DNA from: Sphingomonas sp. TDK1
Lineage (GTDB): Bacteria; Pseudomonadota; Alphaproteobacteria; Sphingomonadales; Sphingomonadaceae
Direction of reading: 5' to 3'
Assembly: GCF_001650735.1 (NCBI RefSeq)
Contig: NZ_LXVY01000044.1
Coordinates: forward strand, 62,001-126,000
DNA: 64,000 nucleotides
Of this stretch, positions 28,311-37,065 are shown one piece after another. The position numbers were made by a program, and so were the translations under genes. Below the pieces are notes generated by a model. That model did no database searches and was not told where the DNA came from. It saw only the letters and a list, made by a program, of their open reading frames with translations. Numbering within the stretch: position 1 is the first letter of the stretch; the number at the start of each line of letters is the position of its first letter.

Positions 28311-28326
28311 GTGTACATTTGTACAC
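28311..28326. promoter_or_regulatory. Candidate TetR operator between divergent genes
   Basis: Inverted repeat GTGTAC-ATTT-GTACAC with six-base arms lies 24 bases before the TetR start and 59 bases from the DUF1349 start. The arrangement is standard for a TetR repressor controlling itself and the divergent operon. Confidence 0.6.
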
Positions 28327-28349
28327 ATTCAATGCAACGGAGTTTTGGC

Positions 28350-28910
28350 GTGCCCGGTGAACAGACGAGGCGGAACGACCCGGATCGGCGGCAGCGCATC
28401 ATCACCGCCGCGCTCGATGTGATCGCCGAACATGGGGTGGCGAACACTACCCACCGCCGCATTGCTGCCGCGGCGGGGGTGCCGCTGGGGTCGGTCACCT
28501 ATTATTTCGCCTCGCTGGAATCGCTGCTGACCGAAGCCTTTTTGCAGCTGGCGGAGGAATCCTCCGACGCGTTCCGCACGCATATGGCCCGCGCGACCGA
28601 TCGCGAGGGCGCGCGCGAGGCGATCATAGACATCATCGCCGGATCGGTGTGGGCCGAGCCGCGCACGTTGCTGCTCAGCTATGAACTCTACGCCTTCGCC
28701 GCCCGCCACCCGGCGGTTTCCGCCGTCATGCAACGCTGGATGAATAACAGCCGGGCGGCGTTGGAGCGCTTTTTCGACCCCCTTACGGCGCGAGCGCTGG
28801 ACGCGCTGGTGGAGGGCATCGGCATCCACAACTCGATTGATCCGAACCCCTTGGATCGCCCCGCGGTCAGCGAGATCGTAGGCCGCATCACGGATGGACG
28901 CGCGCGCTGA
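28350..28910 (+). CDS. TetR-family transcriptional regulator
   Basis: A 186-residue regulator. The N-terminal helix-turn-helix is clear: RIITAALDVIAEHGVANTTH, then RRIAAAAGVPLGSVTYYFASLESLL. The remaining 130 residues form the ligand-binding helical domain. GTG 28350 is preferred as start because GGAG lies at good spacing; ATG 28332 lacks a ribosome site. The 3' end overlaps the convergent DUF6445 gene by 23 bases. Confidence 0.88.
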   Translation: MPGEQTRRNDPDRRQRIITAALDVIAEHGVANTTHRRIAAAAGVPLGSVTYYFASLESLLTEAFLQLAEESSDAFRTHMARATDREGAREAIIDIIAGSVWAEPRTLLLSYELYAFAARHPAVSAVMQRWMNNSRAALERFFDPLTARALDALVEGIGIHNSIDPNPLDRPAVSEIVGRITDGRAR

Positions 28911-29565
28911 ACCTTCCAGCCTCGCATGCGAGTAGCGAGGTGATGGTCAGCCGAGGGCCCGTGGCGGCCATGTGCCAGAACGGGCCGACATCCCCCGCAT
29001 GCAGGCAGTTGGCGGGATACAGAATCAGACGATTGAATGCCAGCAATGCCTGGCCGATCCGCTCGAACGCGGGGCTGTCGCCATCGTGATAGGACTTGGG
29101 CGGGAGGCCGTATCGCTGGCTGTCGCGCGACAACGCCTGTCGCCACAAGGGCAGGCGCTCCGCATTGATCCGCTCGAAGCCCGTCGCGCGATGGCGATAG
29201 AAACTGGTGCCGCCGTGCGGTGCCGCGCACAAATAGTGGACGGCAGCGACGATCGAATCCGAACAATCATCGAAATGCGGGATGCGTTGGATGGGTGCCA
29301 GCCGGGCGGGATCGTCGCTGGCGACCGCGAAGCTGCCCCGCAGGAAGGCGGGATCCTGGCCCAGCATCGCAGATGCCGTGCGTACCAGCCAATCGGCATA
29401 TCCATCCGGCACGGGCGCGCGCAAGCCGGGATAGAGGTCGTCTTTCTCCCGCTCGAACGCCAGGTACCCCGCCGCCGCCGCCAGTGCGCCGGACGCAGGA
29501 TGGGCATCATCGCGCTGCCACAGCGGCACCTGCTCCGCCCCCATAAGGACGGGGGACAGAATCAT
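28888..29565 (-). CDS. DUF6445-like protein with Fe(II)/2-oxoglutarate oxygenase motifs
   Basis: A 225-residue cytosolic protein. H97-F-D99 in IPHFDDCSD, H189 in LYPANCLHAGDV and R205 in GPRLTITSLL fall in the order and spacing of the HxD...H metal triad and 2-oxoglutarate-binding arginine of double-stranded beta-helix dioxygenases. GGTSFYRHRATGFE resembles DUF6445 proteins found next to halogenases. The ATG overlaps the SapC stop (ATGA), so it is the last gene of the TonB receptor-halogenase-SapC run. Function as a hydroxylase is inferred from motifs only. Confidence 0.75.
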   Translation of the reverse strand: MILSPVLMGAEQVPLWQRDDAHPASGALAAAAGYLAFEREKDDLYPGLRAPVPDGYADWLVRTASAMLGQDPAFLRGSFAVASDDPARLAPIQRIPHFDDCSDSIVAAVHYLCAAPHGGTSFYRHRATGFERINAERLPLWRQALSRDSQRYGLPPKSYHDGDSPAFERIGQALLAFNRLILYPANCLHAGDVGPFWHMAATGPRLTITSLLACEAGRFSARVHP

Positions 29566-30278
29566 GCCCCCGGCGCGAACCACGCGGCCTCGGCGGCAAG
29601 TCGGGCGTTTTTGCGCCGGACGAGCCCCGCCACATGGTCGAATGACAGCGCCATCGCAGCCAGGACCATCACCTGATCCCAATCGTCGAGCGTCGCGGCC
29701 TTCCGCCCCAGCGCCCGCTCGTCGATGCCATAGAGGCCCGACAGCGATGCCGACGTTCCGTTATGGAAGGCAACGTCCAACTTCACTTCGCTGACCAGCC
29801 GATGCGCGGTGACCAATTCGACCAATGCGGCGGTGGGCGCCTGCTCCGCCACCAGCTGGCCGAGGATTGCCTGTACCGACTGGAGATAGGCACTGTCGCT
29901 GCCATCGGCCTCCACGATGCCGACGGGACCATCCGCGACGATCGCCGCGCTGTCGCCGTCGATGCAGACCTGCCCCTCCAGGTAGCCGCTGCCAACGAAG
30001 AACGGCAGGCGGAGCAGGTTGAGCGGCACGTGATCGGCATCGAACGTCGCACCGTCCCAGAACAGATTCTCCTGCGGCTCGAGGCCGAGCAGCGCGGCGG
30101 GGTAGAATTGGCCGGTCTCCGCATCCTTCGCGAGGAATACGGGAAACTGGCTCGCCACCTTGCGGATCTCGCTTGCGACCAGTGGCACGAGATGCGCAGC
30201 CGCCGCGGCGGCGAGCGCTCGGGTGGGATCCAGCCGCAGTCCGGCGTGGTCGTTGCGGGTAAGTTGCACCAGATTCAT
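29562..30278 (-). CDS. SapC family protein
   Basis: A 238-residue protein similar to SapC-type proteins that occur beside TonB receptors and tryptophan halogenases in Caulobacterales, Xanthomonads and sphingomonads. Visible family features are HLVPLVASEIRKVASQFPVFLAKDAETGQFYPAALLGL and the two-strand segment FVGSGYLEGQVCIDGDS. No signal peptide or membrane segment is seen. The name comes from an S-layer/antibiotic-peptide-related gene and gives little functional information. It starts 15 bases after the halogenase and overlaps the DUF6445 gene. Confidence 0.85.
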   Translation of the reverse strand: MNLVQLTRNDHAGLRLDPTRALAAAAAAHLVPLVASEIRKVASQFPVFLAKDAETGQFYPAALLGLEPQENLFWDGATFDADHVPLNLLRLPFFVGSGYLEGQVCIDGDSAAIVADGPVGIVEADGSDSAYLQSVQAILGQLVAEQAPTAALVELVTAHRLVSEVKLDVAFHNGTSASLSGLYGIDERALGRKAATLDDWDQVMVLAAMALSFDHVAGLVRRKNARLAAEAAWFAPGA

Positions 30279-30293
30279 CGAGCTTCTTTCAGG

Positions 30294-31829
30294 TCAGACG
30301 GGCTGGAAGCGATACTGCGCCAGCTTGTCGAGCAGCGCGCGGTTCGTCGGCATCGCGGCGACAAGCCGGCGCTTCATCGCGGCGACGCGCTCGAACGCAT
30401 CCTCCGCAGCGTCGCGTGCGGCCAGCGCGCCGGCGCGCGGCGCGGTGCGAAAGCCCATGCCGTACAGCACATATTGGTAGCTTGCTGCCGGAAACATCTC
30501 GTGTGCGCTGGCAAAGTCATGCTCGCCGGGCGGCGTGTGCCGCCACAGTTCGAGCAGATCCTGGAGCGGCTGCGGGATGGTCGCGGGATCGCGATTGTCG
30601 CGCCAGAAGGCGGTGTCCTCGCGCTGCGACAGCATATAGTGGAGCTTCAGGAACTCGATGATCCGGTCCCAGCGATAGCGGGTCATGTCGTTGAAGCGGC
30701 GCGCGACGATGTCCATCGCGCCCCGCGTCGCGGGCATGGCGCTGGCGATATAGTCGGCCGAGAGCTCGCTCAGCACCAGCGCCGAGGCCTCCAGCGGCTC
30801 TAGAAAACCCGCAGCGAGCCCGACGGCGACGACGTTGTTCTTCCAGAACGTCTCGCGATGGCCCGAGCGGATCGTGATCTCGCGCGGGGTGAGGCCGGCA
30901 AAGGCCGGTCCGACATAGGCGGCGAGCGCCTCTTCCACCCGGTCGGCGCCGGCATGCCGGCTCGAATAGACATAGCCGACCCCGCGACGGTTCTGCAGGC
31001 CGATATCCCAGATCCAGCCATGGTCCTGCGCGGTGGAAACGGTGTGCGAGACGATCGGCGCGTCCTCGCTCTCGTACGGCACCTGCACCGCCAGCGCGCG
31101 ATCGATGAAGAGCACGTCGCTGCAATCGATGAACGGCACGCCCAGCGTCTGCCCGAGCAGCAGTGAGGAAAAGCCGCTGCAATCGACGAACAGATCGGCG
31201 GCGATGCCCCCGTGCCGCTGGCCGATGACGGCGGTCACATCGCCATTCTCGGCCTGCTGGACCTCGATGATGTCGTCATCGACATGGCGGACGCCCAGCT
31301 TGCCGACGCAATGCTCGCGCAGCATCTCGCCCAGCCGCACCGCGTCGAGGTGATAGGCATAGTTGGCGATGCCGCCATATTCGGGCGAGGTGATCTGCTT
31401 GGGTGCGAGATGGTGCTCGCACAGAAATTCCTGGAAGCACACCGCATCGGAAAAGGACGGGGTGCCCGCCGCGTCCGCCTGCGCATTCCAGAACGGCGCC
31501 AGGTCTATGCTGGGGAAACCTTCGGGCAGGACCAGCGGGTGATAGTAGAAATCATCCGCCGCGCCGGTGCGCCAGCCCGCGAACTTGGCGCCCTGCTTGA
31601 ACGAGGCCTTGCAGGCGCGGAGGAAGTCGGTTTCGGAGATACCGATCTTGCGCAGGGTGTTGCGCATCGTCGGCCAGGTGCCCTCGCCCACGCCGATGAT
31701 GCTCAACCGCACGCTCTCGACCAAAGTGACTTGCAGATCGGGACCGTGCTTTGCGGCGATCAGCGCAGCGGTAAGCCACCCGGCCGAGCCACCCCCGACG
31801 ATGCAGATCGACTCAATGTGCCGACTCAT
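30294..31829 (-). CDS. Flavin-dependent halogenase family protein of the SapC locus
   Basis: A 511-residue flavoprotein distant from the trio at 16-21 kb. It has GGGSAGW (12-18), GVGEGTWP (47-54), catalytic-lysine equivalent K78 in ASFKQGAKF, and WIWDIG (272-277) in place of WxWxIP. The Glu-Ser pair reads E347-A348 (LEPLEASA), so the serine that contacts halide in PrnA is missing. Whether it halogenates is thus uncertain. It follows the STN-type TonB receptor after 108 bases containing a hairpin, and precedes SapC. Confidence 0.87.
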   Translation of the reverse strand: MSRHIESICIVGGGSAGWLTAALIAAKHGPDLQVTLVESVRLSIIGVGEGTWPTMRNTLRKIGISETDFLRACKASFKQGAKFAGWRTGAADDFYYHPLVLPEGFPSIDLAPFWNAQADAAGTPSFSDAVCFQEFLCEHHLAPKQITSPEYGGIANYAYHLDAVRLGEMLREHCVGKLGVRHVDDDIIEVQQAENGDVTAVIGQRHGGIAADLFVDCSGFSSLLLGQTLGVPFIDCSDVLFIDRALAVQVPYESEDAPIVSHTVSTAQDHGWIWDIGLQNRRGVGYVYSSRHAGADRVEEALAAYVGPAFAGLTPREITIRSGHRETFWKNNVVAVGLAAGFLEPLEASALVLSELSADYIASAMPATRGAMDIVARRFNDMTRYRWDRIIEFLKLHYMLSQREDTAFWRDNRDPATIPQPLQDLLELWRHTPPGEHDFASAHEMFPAASYQYVLYGMGFRTAPRAGALAARDAAEDAFERVAAMKRRLVAAMPTNRALLDKLAQYRFQPV

Positions 31830-31890
31830 CAGATCCCCGCCATCCCTCTCTATCGTATCGGTCTAGCATGATTGCGCCGCCGACAAAGGA

Positions 31891-31916
31891 GGCCGGGTGG
31901 GTTGTCCCGCCCGGCC
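31891..31916 (-). terminator. Hairpin between TonB receptor and halogenase genes
   Basis: An 11-bp GC stem with one mismatch and a four-base loop lies in the 108-base spacer. No T run follows on the minus strand, so it is more likely an attenuator or mRNA-stabilising hairpin that lowers expression of downstream genes than a full terminator. Confidence 0.5.
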
Positions 31917-31937
31917 CCGTCCGCTTGTTGCGCCCGA

Positions 31938-34900
31938 TCAGAAGGTGATCCGGGCACCTAGCTTGAACCGCCGCCCGGTATCCTCGGCATTGAGGAACTG
32001 GTTGGCGTAATAGGCATATTTGAACGCGACCGACTTGGTCAGGTTGGCCCCTTCGGCAAAGACCGCCACCTGCGGGGTGATATGGTAGGTGAGGCTGGCA
32101 TCGACCTGCGAATAGGCGCGCACCTGGGTCACCGCCTGCCCGGCACCGTTGAGCGGCGGCGGCGCGAGATACTGGAGGAAATGGTCGCGCCAGTTGAACG
32201 CGACGCGCGCCTCGATCCCGTGCGCGTCGTAAAACGCAACTGCGTTGGCCGAGTTGGACAGGCCCGTCAGCGCGAATTTGTTGCGCAGGTCCTGCGGATC
32301 GAGATGGCGGTTCGAGCCGACCAGTGTGCCGTTGAGCTGGAAGCCGAAGCCGGTATCGCCGAACGCGTGCTGCCAGGCCGCCTCGAGGCCCGTCACGGTT
32401 GCATCCTGCCCGTTGACCGGCGCGGTGATGGTGAACTGCGCCGGCAGGCCCGTTGCCGGATCGAGCAGTGCGCCGGAAACGCCGGCAACCGGCCCGGTGG
32501 TCTGGTTGAGCACGATGAAATTATTGACGTTCTTCAAATAGCCGCCCAGCGACACATAGCTCGACCGGCCGTAATAATATTCGAACGATACATCGAGGTT
32601 GCTCGCCTTGAACGGCTTGAGATCGGCATTGCCGCGGCTGGCGGCGAAATTGCCGGGCCGCAGCGTCACCAGCGTCGTCACCGGCGAAAGCTGTTCGAGG
32701 GTGGGTCGCGTGATTGTCTGCGAGGCGGCGAAGCGCACGGTGAACGCATTGGAGACCTGCCACTTCAGCGCGATGTTGGGCAGGATGTCGGTATAATGGG
32801 TGGTTCCGATGGTGCGCGTCGTGCCGGACGAGGTGGAGCCATACTGGGTCTGGTCGTTGGCCAGCTTGACCAGCGCGGTATAGGCGGTGGCGAGGCCGTT
32901 GACGTTGGTAGACGTGTCCTCGAACCGAACGCCAGCGACAATCGAGATCGGCCGACCGGCGATGGCGCCGTGCCATTCGGTTTCGAGATACCCGCCGATC
33001 ACCCGCTCCTTGACGATCGTGTCGTTGACCAGCGGCGGGGCGAAGGTGAACCCTGGGCCCTGCTGCGCGGTGATGGCGTTGAACAGCGCGGGGCCGTCGA
33101 AGGTCTGCCACTGGGTCGGCAGGCGGTTGGCCCCGCTCACGCCCGACAGGAAGTTGCTGCCGGCATTGAAAACGCTGATCGCCACACCCGGCGGCACCGG
33201 CACGTTATAGCCACAGGTGGTACAACCGGTGCCGCCGTCATTGGAATAGAGCGACGTGTCCTTCTTATCCTCGGACCAATAGAAACCGCTGCTCGCCTTC
33301 ACCAGGCCTTCGAGCCCATCGCCCTTGTAGGTGAAATCCGCGCGACCCTGCTTCACCTCGTCGCGAATGCCATAGCCGCGTAGCAGCATCACGTGCTGGC
33401 ACATCGGCTGGCCGTCGCCCACGACCGTGCTGCTGCCCGGCCGGCCGGAATCGGTGACGGCGCTGCCGCAGCGATTGGTCGGGTTGGCGAAGGCCGGCAG
33501 GGTCTCGGTCTGCCACGGCAGCCGCGAGCCATCCGACTGATAGCGCGACGAACCAGTCAGATAACCGAGCAGCGCCAGATAGGCCTCCTTGCCGCCATTG
33601 GGGTCTTCCTTGGCGAGCGAATAGGTGCCGTCGAGACTGGCGGTGATGGTCGGCGAGACCTGCCACTCGACGTTGAGCCCGACGGCGCGCGTGTTGGTGC
33701 GCTTGTCGAATTTCTTGTCGTGGAAGTCGGTGGCGATTCCGGTCGCCTGGGTCAGGTCGATCGCGGTGCCGTTGGCATCGGTCTTGACGTTGGTCAGGTT
33801 GGAGGCGGTGAACCAGTGGCCGTAGGACCGCGCATCGGTGGTGTTGGTGAACTTGGTGTAGAGGCCGTCGGCAGTCACCGTCACGGCGTCGCTCGGGCGA
33901 TATTGCAGCACCAGCGTGCCGCCGATCCGCTCGCGATCCTCGCGCGTGACGCGGGTGTCGAAATTCTGCGGGATGAAGATGTTGCCTTGCGGGTTGCCGG
34001 ACCCGACCGCGCCCTTGCCGCCATTGACCTGCGCCGCGGGAATGGCGGGGTTGACCAGCCAGCCATCGGTCGCTGCCTGTTTGAGCCGGGTGAAGCGGTG
34101 CTGGTAGCTGCCCGAGACCAGCACGCCCAGCGTGCCGTCGGCGAAGGTGTCGGCGAACAGGAAGGAGGCGTCGGGGGCGCTCTTCTTCGCGTTCTCGTCA
34201 TAATTGGCGTCGATCGTCGCGCCGAATTTCAGACCCTTGTAATCGAAGGGACGCGCGGTCTTGATGTTCACGGTCGAGCCGACGCCGCCCGATTGGTAGC
34301 GCGCGGTCGAGGATTTGTAGACCTCGACGCCCGAAACAAGTTCCGATGCCAGCGTGTCGAACGCGAACGCGCGGCCCGACGCCTGGCTGGGGTCGGTCGG
34401 CGTCGCGACCTGGCGACCGTTGACCAGCACCGTGTTGAACTCCGGCCCGAAGCCACGGACGGTGATGAAGGCGCCCTCGCCGCCCGAACGGTCGATCGAC
34501 ACGCCGGTGATGCGCTGGAGCGATTCGGCGAGGTTGGCATCCGGCAGCTTGCCGATGTCCTTGGTGGAGATGGCATCGACGATTCCCGACGCTTCGCGCT
34601 TGATCCCGCGCGAGGTGTCGAGGCTGGCGCGCAGGCCGGTCACGACGATTTCCGGCTCCTCCGCGCCCGCCACTTGCGGCGCAACGGCAGCGGACTGGGG
34701 GGACGCAGGCGTCGGGGACTGCGCCTGCGTCCCCCCGCCCGCCGCCGCCACGGCGAGCTTGGTGCCCGCGGCGGGCACCAGGCGGTCCGGGGTCGGCCGC
34801 GGGACCACGGCATAGGTGCGCGGGCCGGTCTGGCGTGCGATCAAGCCGGTGCCGGCGAACAGGCGGTTGAGCGCATCGCCCACGGTAAAATCACCCCGTA

Positions 34901-35114
34901 CGCCATTGGTGCGGACGGACTGCGTCAGGCGCCGCGCCGCGATGATCTGCACATCCGCCTGATGACCGAACAGGCCAATTGCCGTCTCCGCCGGCTGCGC
35001 ATCGATCGAAAATCGCTTAATTTGCGCCGCGGCGTGGGCAGCGACAGGCATTGCGACCATGCAAACGATGCTCGCGGACGCAAATAGCGCTCCACGCAAA
35101 GTGGCGTTCGCCAT
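31938..35114 (-). CDS. TonB-dependent receptor with STN signalling domain (FecA-like)
   Basis: A 1058-residue outer-membrane receptor. After a signal peptide (about 8-29) comes an STN domain (about 33-108: FSIDAQPAETAIGLFGHQAD, VGDALNRLFAGTGL), then an Ala/Pro linker. The TonB box EIVVTGLRASLD, the plug (ITGVSIDRSGGEGAFITVRGFGPEFNTVLVNGRQ) and the barrel ending KLGARITF follow. STN domains contact FecR-type anti-sigma factors, and fecR and an ECF sigma gene lie immediately upstream, so ligand binding should induce this operon. The ligand is not known; the plug is of the long nutrient-receptor type rather than a classic siderophore receptor. Confidence 0.94.
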   Translation of the reverse strand: MANATLRGALFASASIVCMVAMPVAAHAAAQIKRFSIDAQPAETAIGLFGHQADVQIIAARRLTQSVRTNGVRGDFTVGDALNRLFAGTGLIARQTGPRTYAVVPRPTPDRLVPAAGTKLAVAAAGGGTQAQSPTPASPQSAAVAPQVAGAEEPEIVVTGLRASLDTSRGIKREASGIVDAISTKDIGKLPDANLAESLQRITGVSIDRSGGEGAFITVRGFGPEFNTVLVNGRQVATPTDPSQASGRAFAFDTLASELVSGVEVYKSSTARYQSGGVGSTVNIKTARPFDYKGLKFGATIDANYDENAKKSAPDASFLFADTFADGTLGVLVSGSYQHRFTRLKQAATDGWLVNPAIPAAQVNGGKGAVGSGNPQGNIFIPQNFDTRVTREDRERIGGTLVLQYRPSDAVTVTADGLYTKFTNTTDARSYGHWFTASNLTNVKTDANGTAIDLTQATGIATDFHDKKFDKRTNTRAVGLNVEWQVSPTITASLDGTYSLAKEDPNGGKEAYLALLGYLTGSSRYQSDGSRLPWQTETLPAFANPTNRCGSAVTDSGRPGSSTVVGDGQPMCQHVMLLRGYGIRDEVKQGRADFTYKGDGLEGLVKASSGFYWSEDKKDTSLYSNDGGTGCTTCGYNVPVPPGVAISVFNAGSNFLSGVSGANRLPTQWQTFDGPALFNAITAQQGPGFTFAPPLVNDTIVKERVIGGYLETEWHGAIAGRPISIVAGVRFEDTSTNVNGLATAYTALVKLANDQTQYGSTSSGTTRTIGTTHYTDILPNIALKWQVSNAFTVRFAASQTITRPTLEQLSPVTTLVTLRPGNFAASRGNADLKPFKASNLDVSFEYYYGRSSYVSLGGYLKNVNNFIVLNQTTGPVAGVSGALLDPATGLPAQFTITAPVNGQDATVTGLEAAWQHAFGDTGFGFQLNGTLVGSNRHLDPQDLRNKFALTGLSNSANAVAFYDAHGIEARVAFNWRDHFLQYLAPPPLNGAGQAVTQVRAYSQVDASLTYHITPQVAVFAEGANLTKSVAFKYAYYANQFLNAEDTGRRFKLGARITF

Positions 35115-35252
35115 AAAACCCCTCCCGTTTCATTCTACATTATTTCAGGCCTTTGCAACCTGTACATGCTTAGATACCCGGGGATGGATTTTCCTTCGCG
35201 CAAATCACGCCGTATCGGAGCCTTTTATTTCATGAAAGCTCAATCAGGGGGA

Positions 35253-36233
35253 TTAGGGCTTCGTAGCGCGCTGGATGCGGATGAAGCGAGGATCTTCCAT
35301 GTTCACCACCAGATCCAACGCGCTGCGAACGGCCTCGGCGAACCCTTCAGGATCGTTGATGCGGAACAGCCCATCGAACCGCTCGCCCGCCGCATCGGGA
35401 TCGGCGATGACGATCTGGCGTTCGTTATAGCGATTGAACTCATCGGCAGCGTCGGCGAGCGTGGTGCCGTCGAGGTCGATCATGCCGCTGCGCCAGGCAA
35501 GCGCACGATCGACCGATGAAGCCTTGCCAGGCTCATAATGGACGATCGCGCGGTCGTTGATGAGAGCGCATTGTCCCGCCGCGAGCCGAATGCGCTGCGC
35601 CGCATCATCGTCGGACCAGGTCTCGACCACGCCCTCGGTAACCAGAACCTCGACGCCATTGTCGCGCTTGCGCACCGAAAAGGCGGTGCCGATCGCCTTT
35701 GCCCGGATCTTTCCCGAAGCCACCACGAACGGCCGAGCGGCATCCTTGGCCACGTCGAACCAGGCTTCGCCTTGCGCAAGTTCGACCTCGCGCGCGTGTT
35801 TGGCGATGTGCACCTGTAGTTCGGTGCCCGAGTTGATCGTCATCACCGACCCGTCGACCAGCGGCACCCGGCGTATTTCGCCCACCTTCGTGACATAGGC
35901 CACGCCGCGCCCACGGAGCAGCGAAGCGCCCACGACACCCGCCACAGCGGCAGCCGCCAGGCCGCCCAGCACGCCCCGCCGCCGCCAGTTGGGTGCGCGC
36001 ACATCCTGCGGCGCGTCGTCCGGGCATTCCTCCACGGGAGCGGCCTGCTCCGCCTGCACCCCCGGCATCTGCCACAAGGCCTGCGTGCGCAACAGCAGCC
36101 CGGCCCGACGCGTGTCCTGCGCCAGCCAGCGCTGCAGGTCCGCCTCATCGGCGTCGCTCCAGCCGCCGCCGTCCATGCGTGCGACCCAGAACGCCGCCGC
36201 TTCGTCGTCCGCCAGCCGCGATGGCCCGCTCAC
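35253..36233 (-). CDS. FecR-type anti-sigma factor
   Basis: A 326-residue inner-membrane signal transducer. The N-terminal DUF4880 segment (AAAFWVARMDGGGWSDADEADLQRWL) faces the cytoplasm and binds the sigma factor. One membrane segment lies near residues 87-105. The periplasmic FecR domain (VGEIRRVPLVDGSVMTINSGTELQV, ARPFVVASGKIRAKAIGTAFSVR) follows. It overlaps the sigma gene start-to-stop by four bases. The 138-base gap to the receptor (35115-35252) holds no gene and probably the sigma-dependent promoter of the receptor. Confidence 0.93.
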   Translation of the reverse strand: MSGPSRLADDEAAAFWVARMDGGGWSDADEADLQRWLAQDTRRAGLLLRTQALWQMPGVQAEQAAPVEECPDDAPQDVRAPNWRRRGVLGGLAAAAVAGVVGASLLRGRGVAYVTKVGEIRRVPLVDGSVMTINSGTELQVHIAKHAREVELAQGEAWFDVAKDAARPFVVASGKIRAKAIGTAFSVRKRDNGVEVLVTEGVVETWSDDDAAQRIRLAAGQCALINDRAIVHYEPGKASSVDRALAWRSGMIDLDGTTLADAADEFNRYNERQIVIADPDAAGERFDGLFRINDPEGFAEAVRSALDLVVNMEDPRFIRIQRATKP

Positions 36234-36751
36234 AGGATGCCGACCTTGCGACCGCCAACGGGTACAGCGATCCCGGTGGATTTCTCGGATGCGGACCAGC
36301 CCTCGCGGATCGCGCGCACGCCGACCCAGACCTGTTTTTCCACCGCCTTCTCGCTCATGCCCATGTGCGCGGCGATTTCCTTCTGGGACCAGCCCTCTAT
36401 CTTGCGCAGCTCGACGATGCGGCGGCAGCGCTCCGGCAAGGCGGCGATCAGCGCCATCACCCGCTCATAGGCAAGCCGGTTCGAAACCTGCTCTTCGGGC
36501 GACGGGGTTTGGGTGTCGCGGAAGCTCTCGATCTCGCTGATCGCCTCAAAGGGCACGACCTGCTGGCGCTTGAGCTTGCGCAGCAACAGATTGCGCGCGA
36601 TCGAGAAGAAATAGGCGTGCCCGCAATCGATATGATCGACCGTGTCGAGCGTCGCGATCCGGCAATAGGCTTCCTGCATCAGCTCATCCACCTCATCGGG
36701 CGCGACCCGTCTGCGCGCGAACCAAGCTCGGATACGCGGCTCGTGCGGCAC
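36230..36751 (-). CDS. ECF sigma factor, FecI type, start unresolved
   Basis: At least 173 residues with sigma region 2 (VDELMQEAYCRIATLDTV, HAYFFSIARNLLLRKLKRQ) and region 4 (ALPERCRRIVELRKIEGWSQKEIAAHMGMSEKAVEKQVW). It should direct RNA polymerase to the TonB receptor operon. The only standard in-frame start is GTG 36751, but coding-like sequence continues upstream in frame (SLALWVAREI, as in related sigma factors) to an in-frame stop at 36851-36853. An ATG directly after AGGAGG at 36825 is out of frame by one base. A frameshift or sequence error in the run near 36811-36814 would explain this. Confidence 0.85.
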   Translation of the reverse strand: MPHEPRIRAWFARRRVAPDEVDELMQEAYCRIATLDTVDHIDCGHAYFFSIARNLLLRKLKRQQVVPFEAISEIESFRDTQTPSPEEQVSNRLAYERVMALIAALPERCRRIVELRKIEGWSQKEIAAHMGMSEKAVEKQVWVGVRAIREGWSASEKSTGIAVPVGGRKVGIL

Positions 36752-37065
36752 GATCTCGCGCGCGACCCACAGCGCCAGGCTTTGCCGGCGCTCGAACTCG
36801 GATTTCGCCTCCCCTTTCGCCGCATCCTCCTCTTGTTTCGCCCAGATTTTCTATTTGATCTTGGAGAGACCGCGGATAGCAAAATCCTTCGCGCCGTACG
36901 GCGATTTTTCGCAGTTCGGCGAGGACATCGGTTCGCCGCCCACCATCCGGAGGCGAAGTTTTCCGCGTGTCCGCGAAGGCCTGCTTTGCCGCGCCCAAGC
37001 AAAAGCTTATTTTCCTAGTTTACGGCTGGGAATTACCAACCTCCGCGACACATAAGGAGGATTGG
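36752..37065. other. Divergent region between FecI-type sigma gene and TonB receptor
   Basis: About 314 bases. The left 75-100 bases probably encode the missing N-terminus of the sigma factor (see that entry). The rest has AT-rich segments around 36845-36870 and 37000-37030 that can hold the two divergent promoters. No gene or clear palindrome was seen. Confidence 0.5.

Noticed and set aside
33393..35087. Plus-strand open frame of 564 codons
   Set aside because: Antisense to the STN-type receptor; no recognisable motifs.
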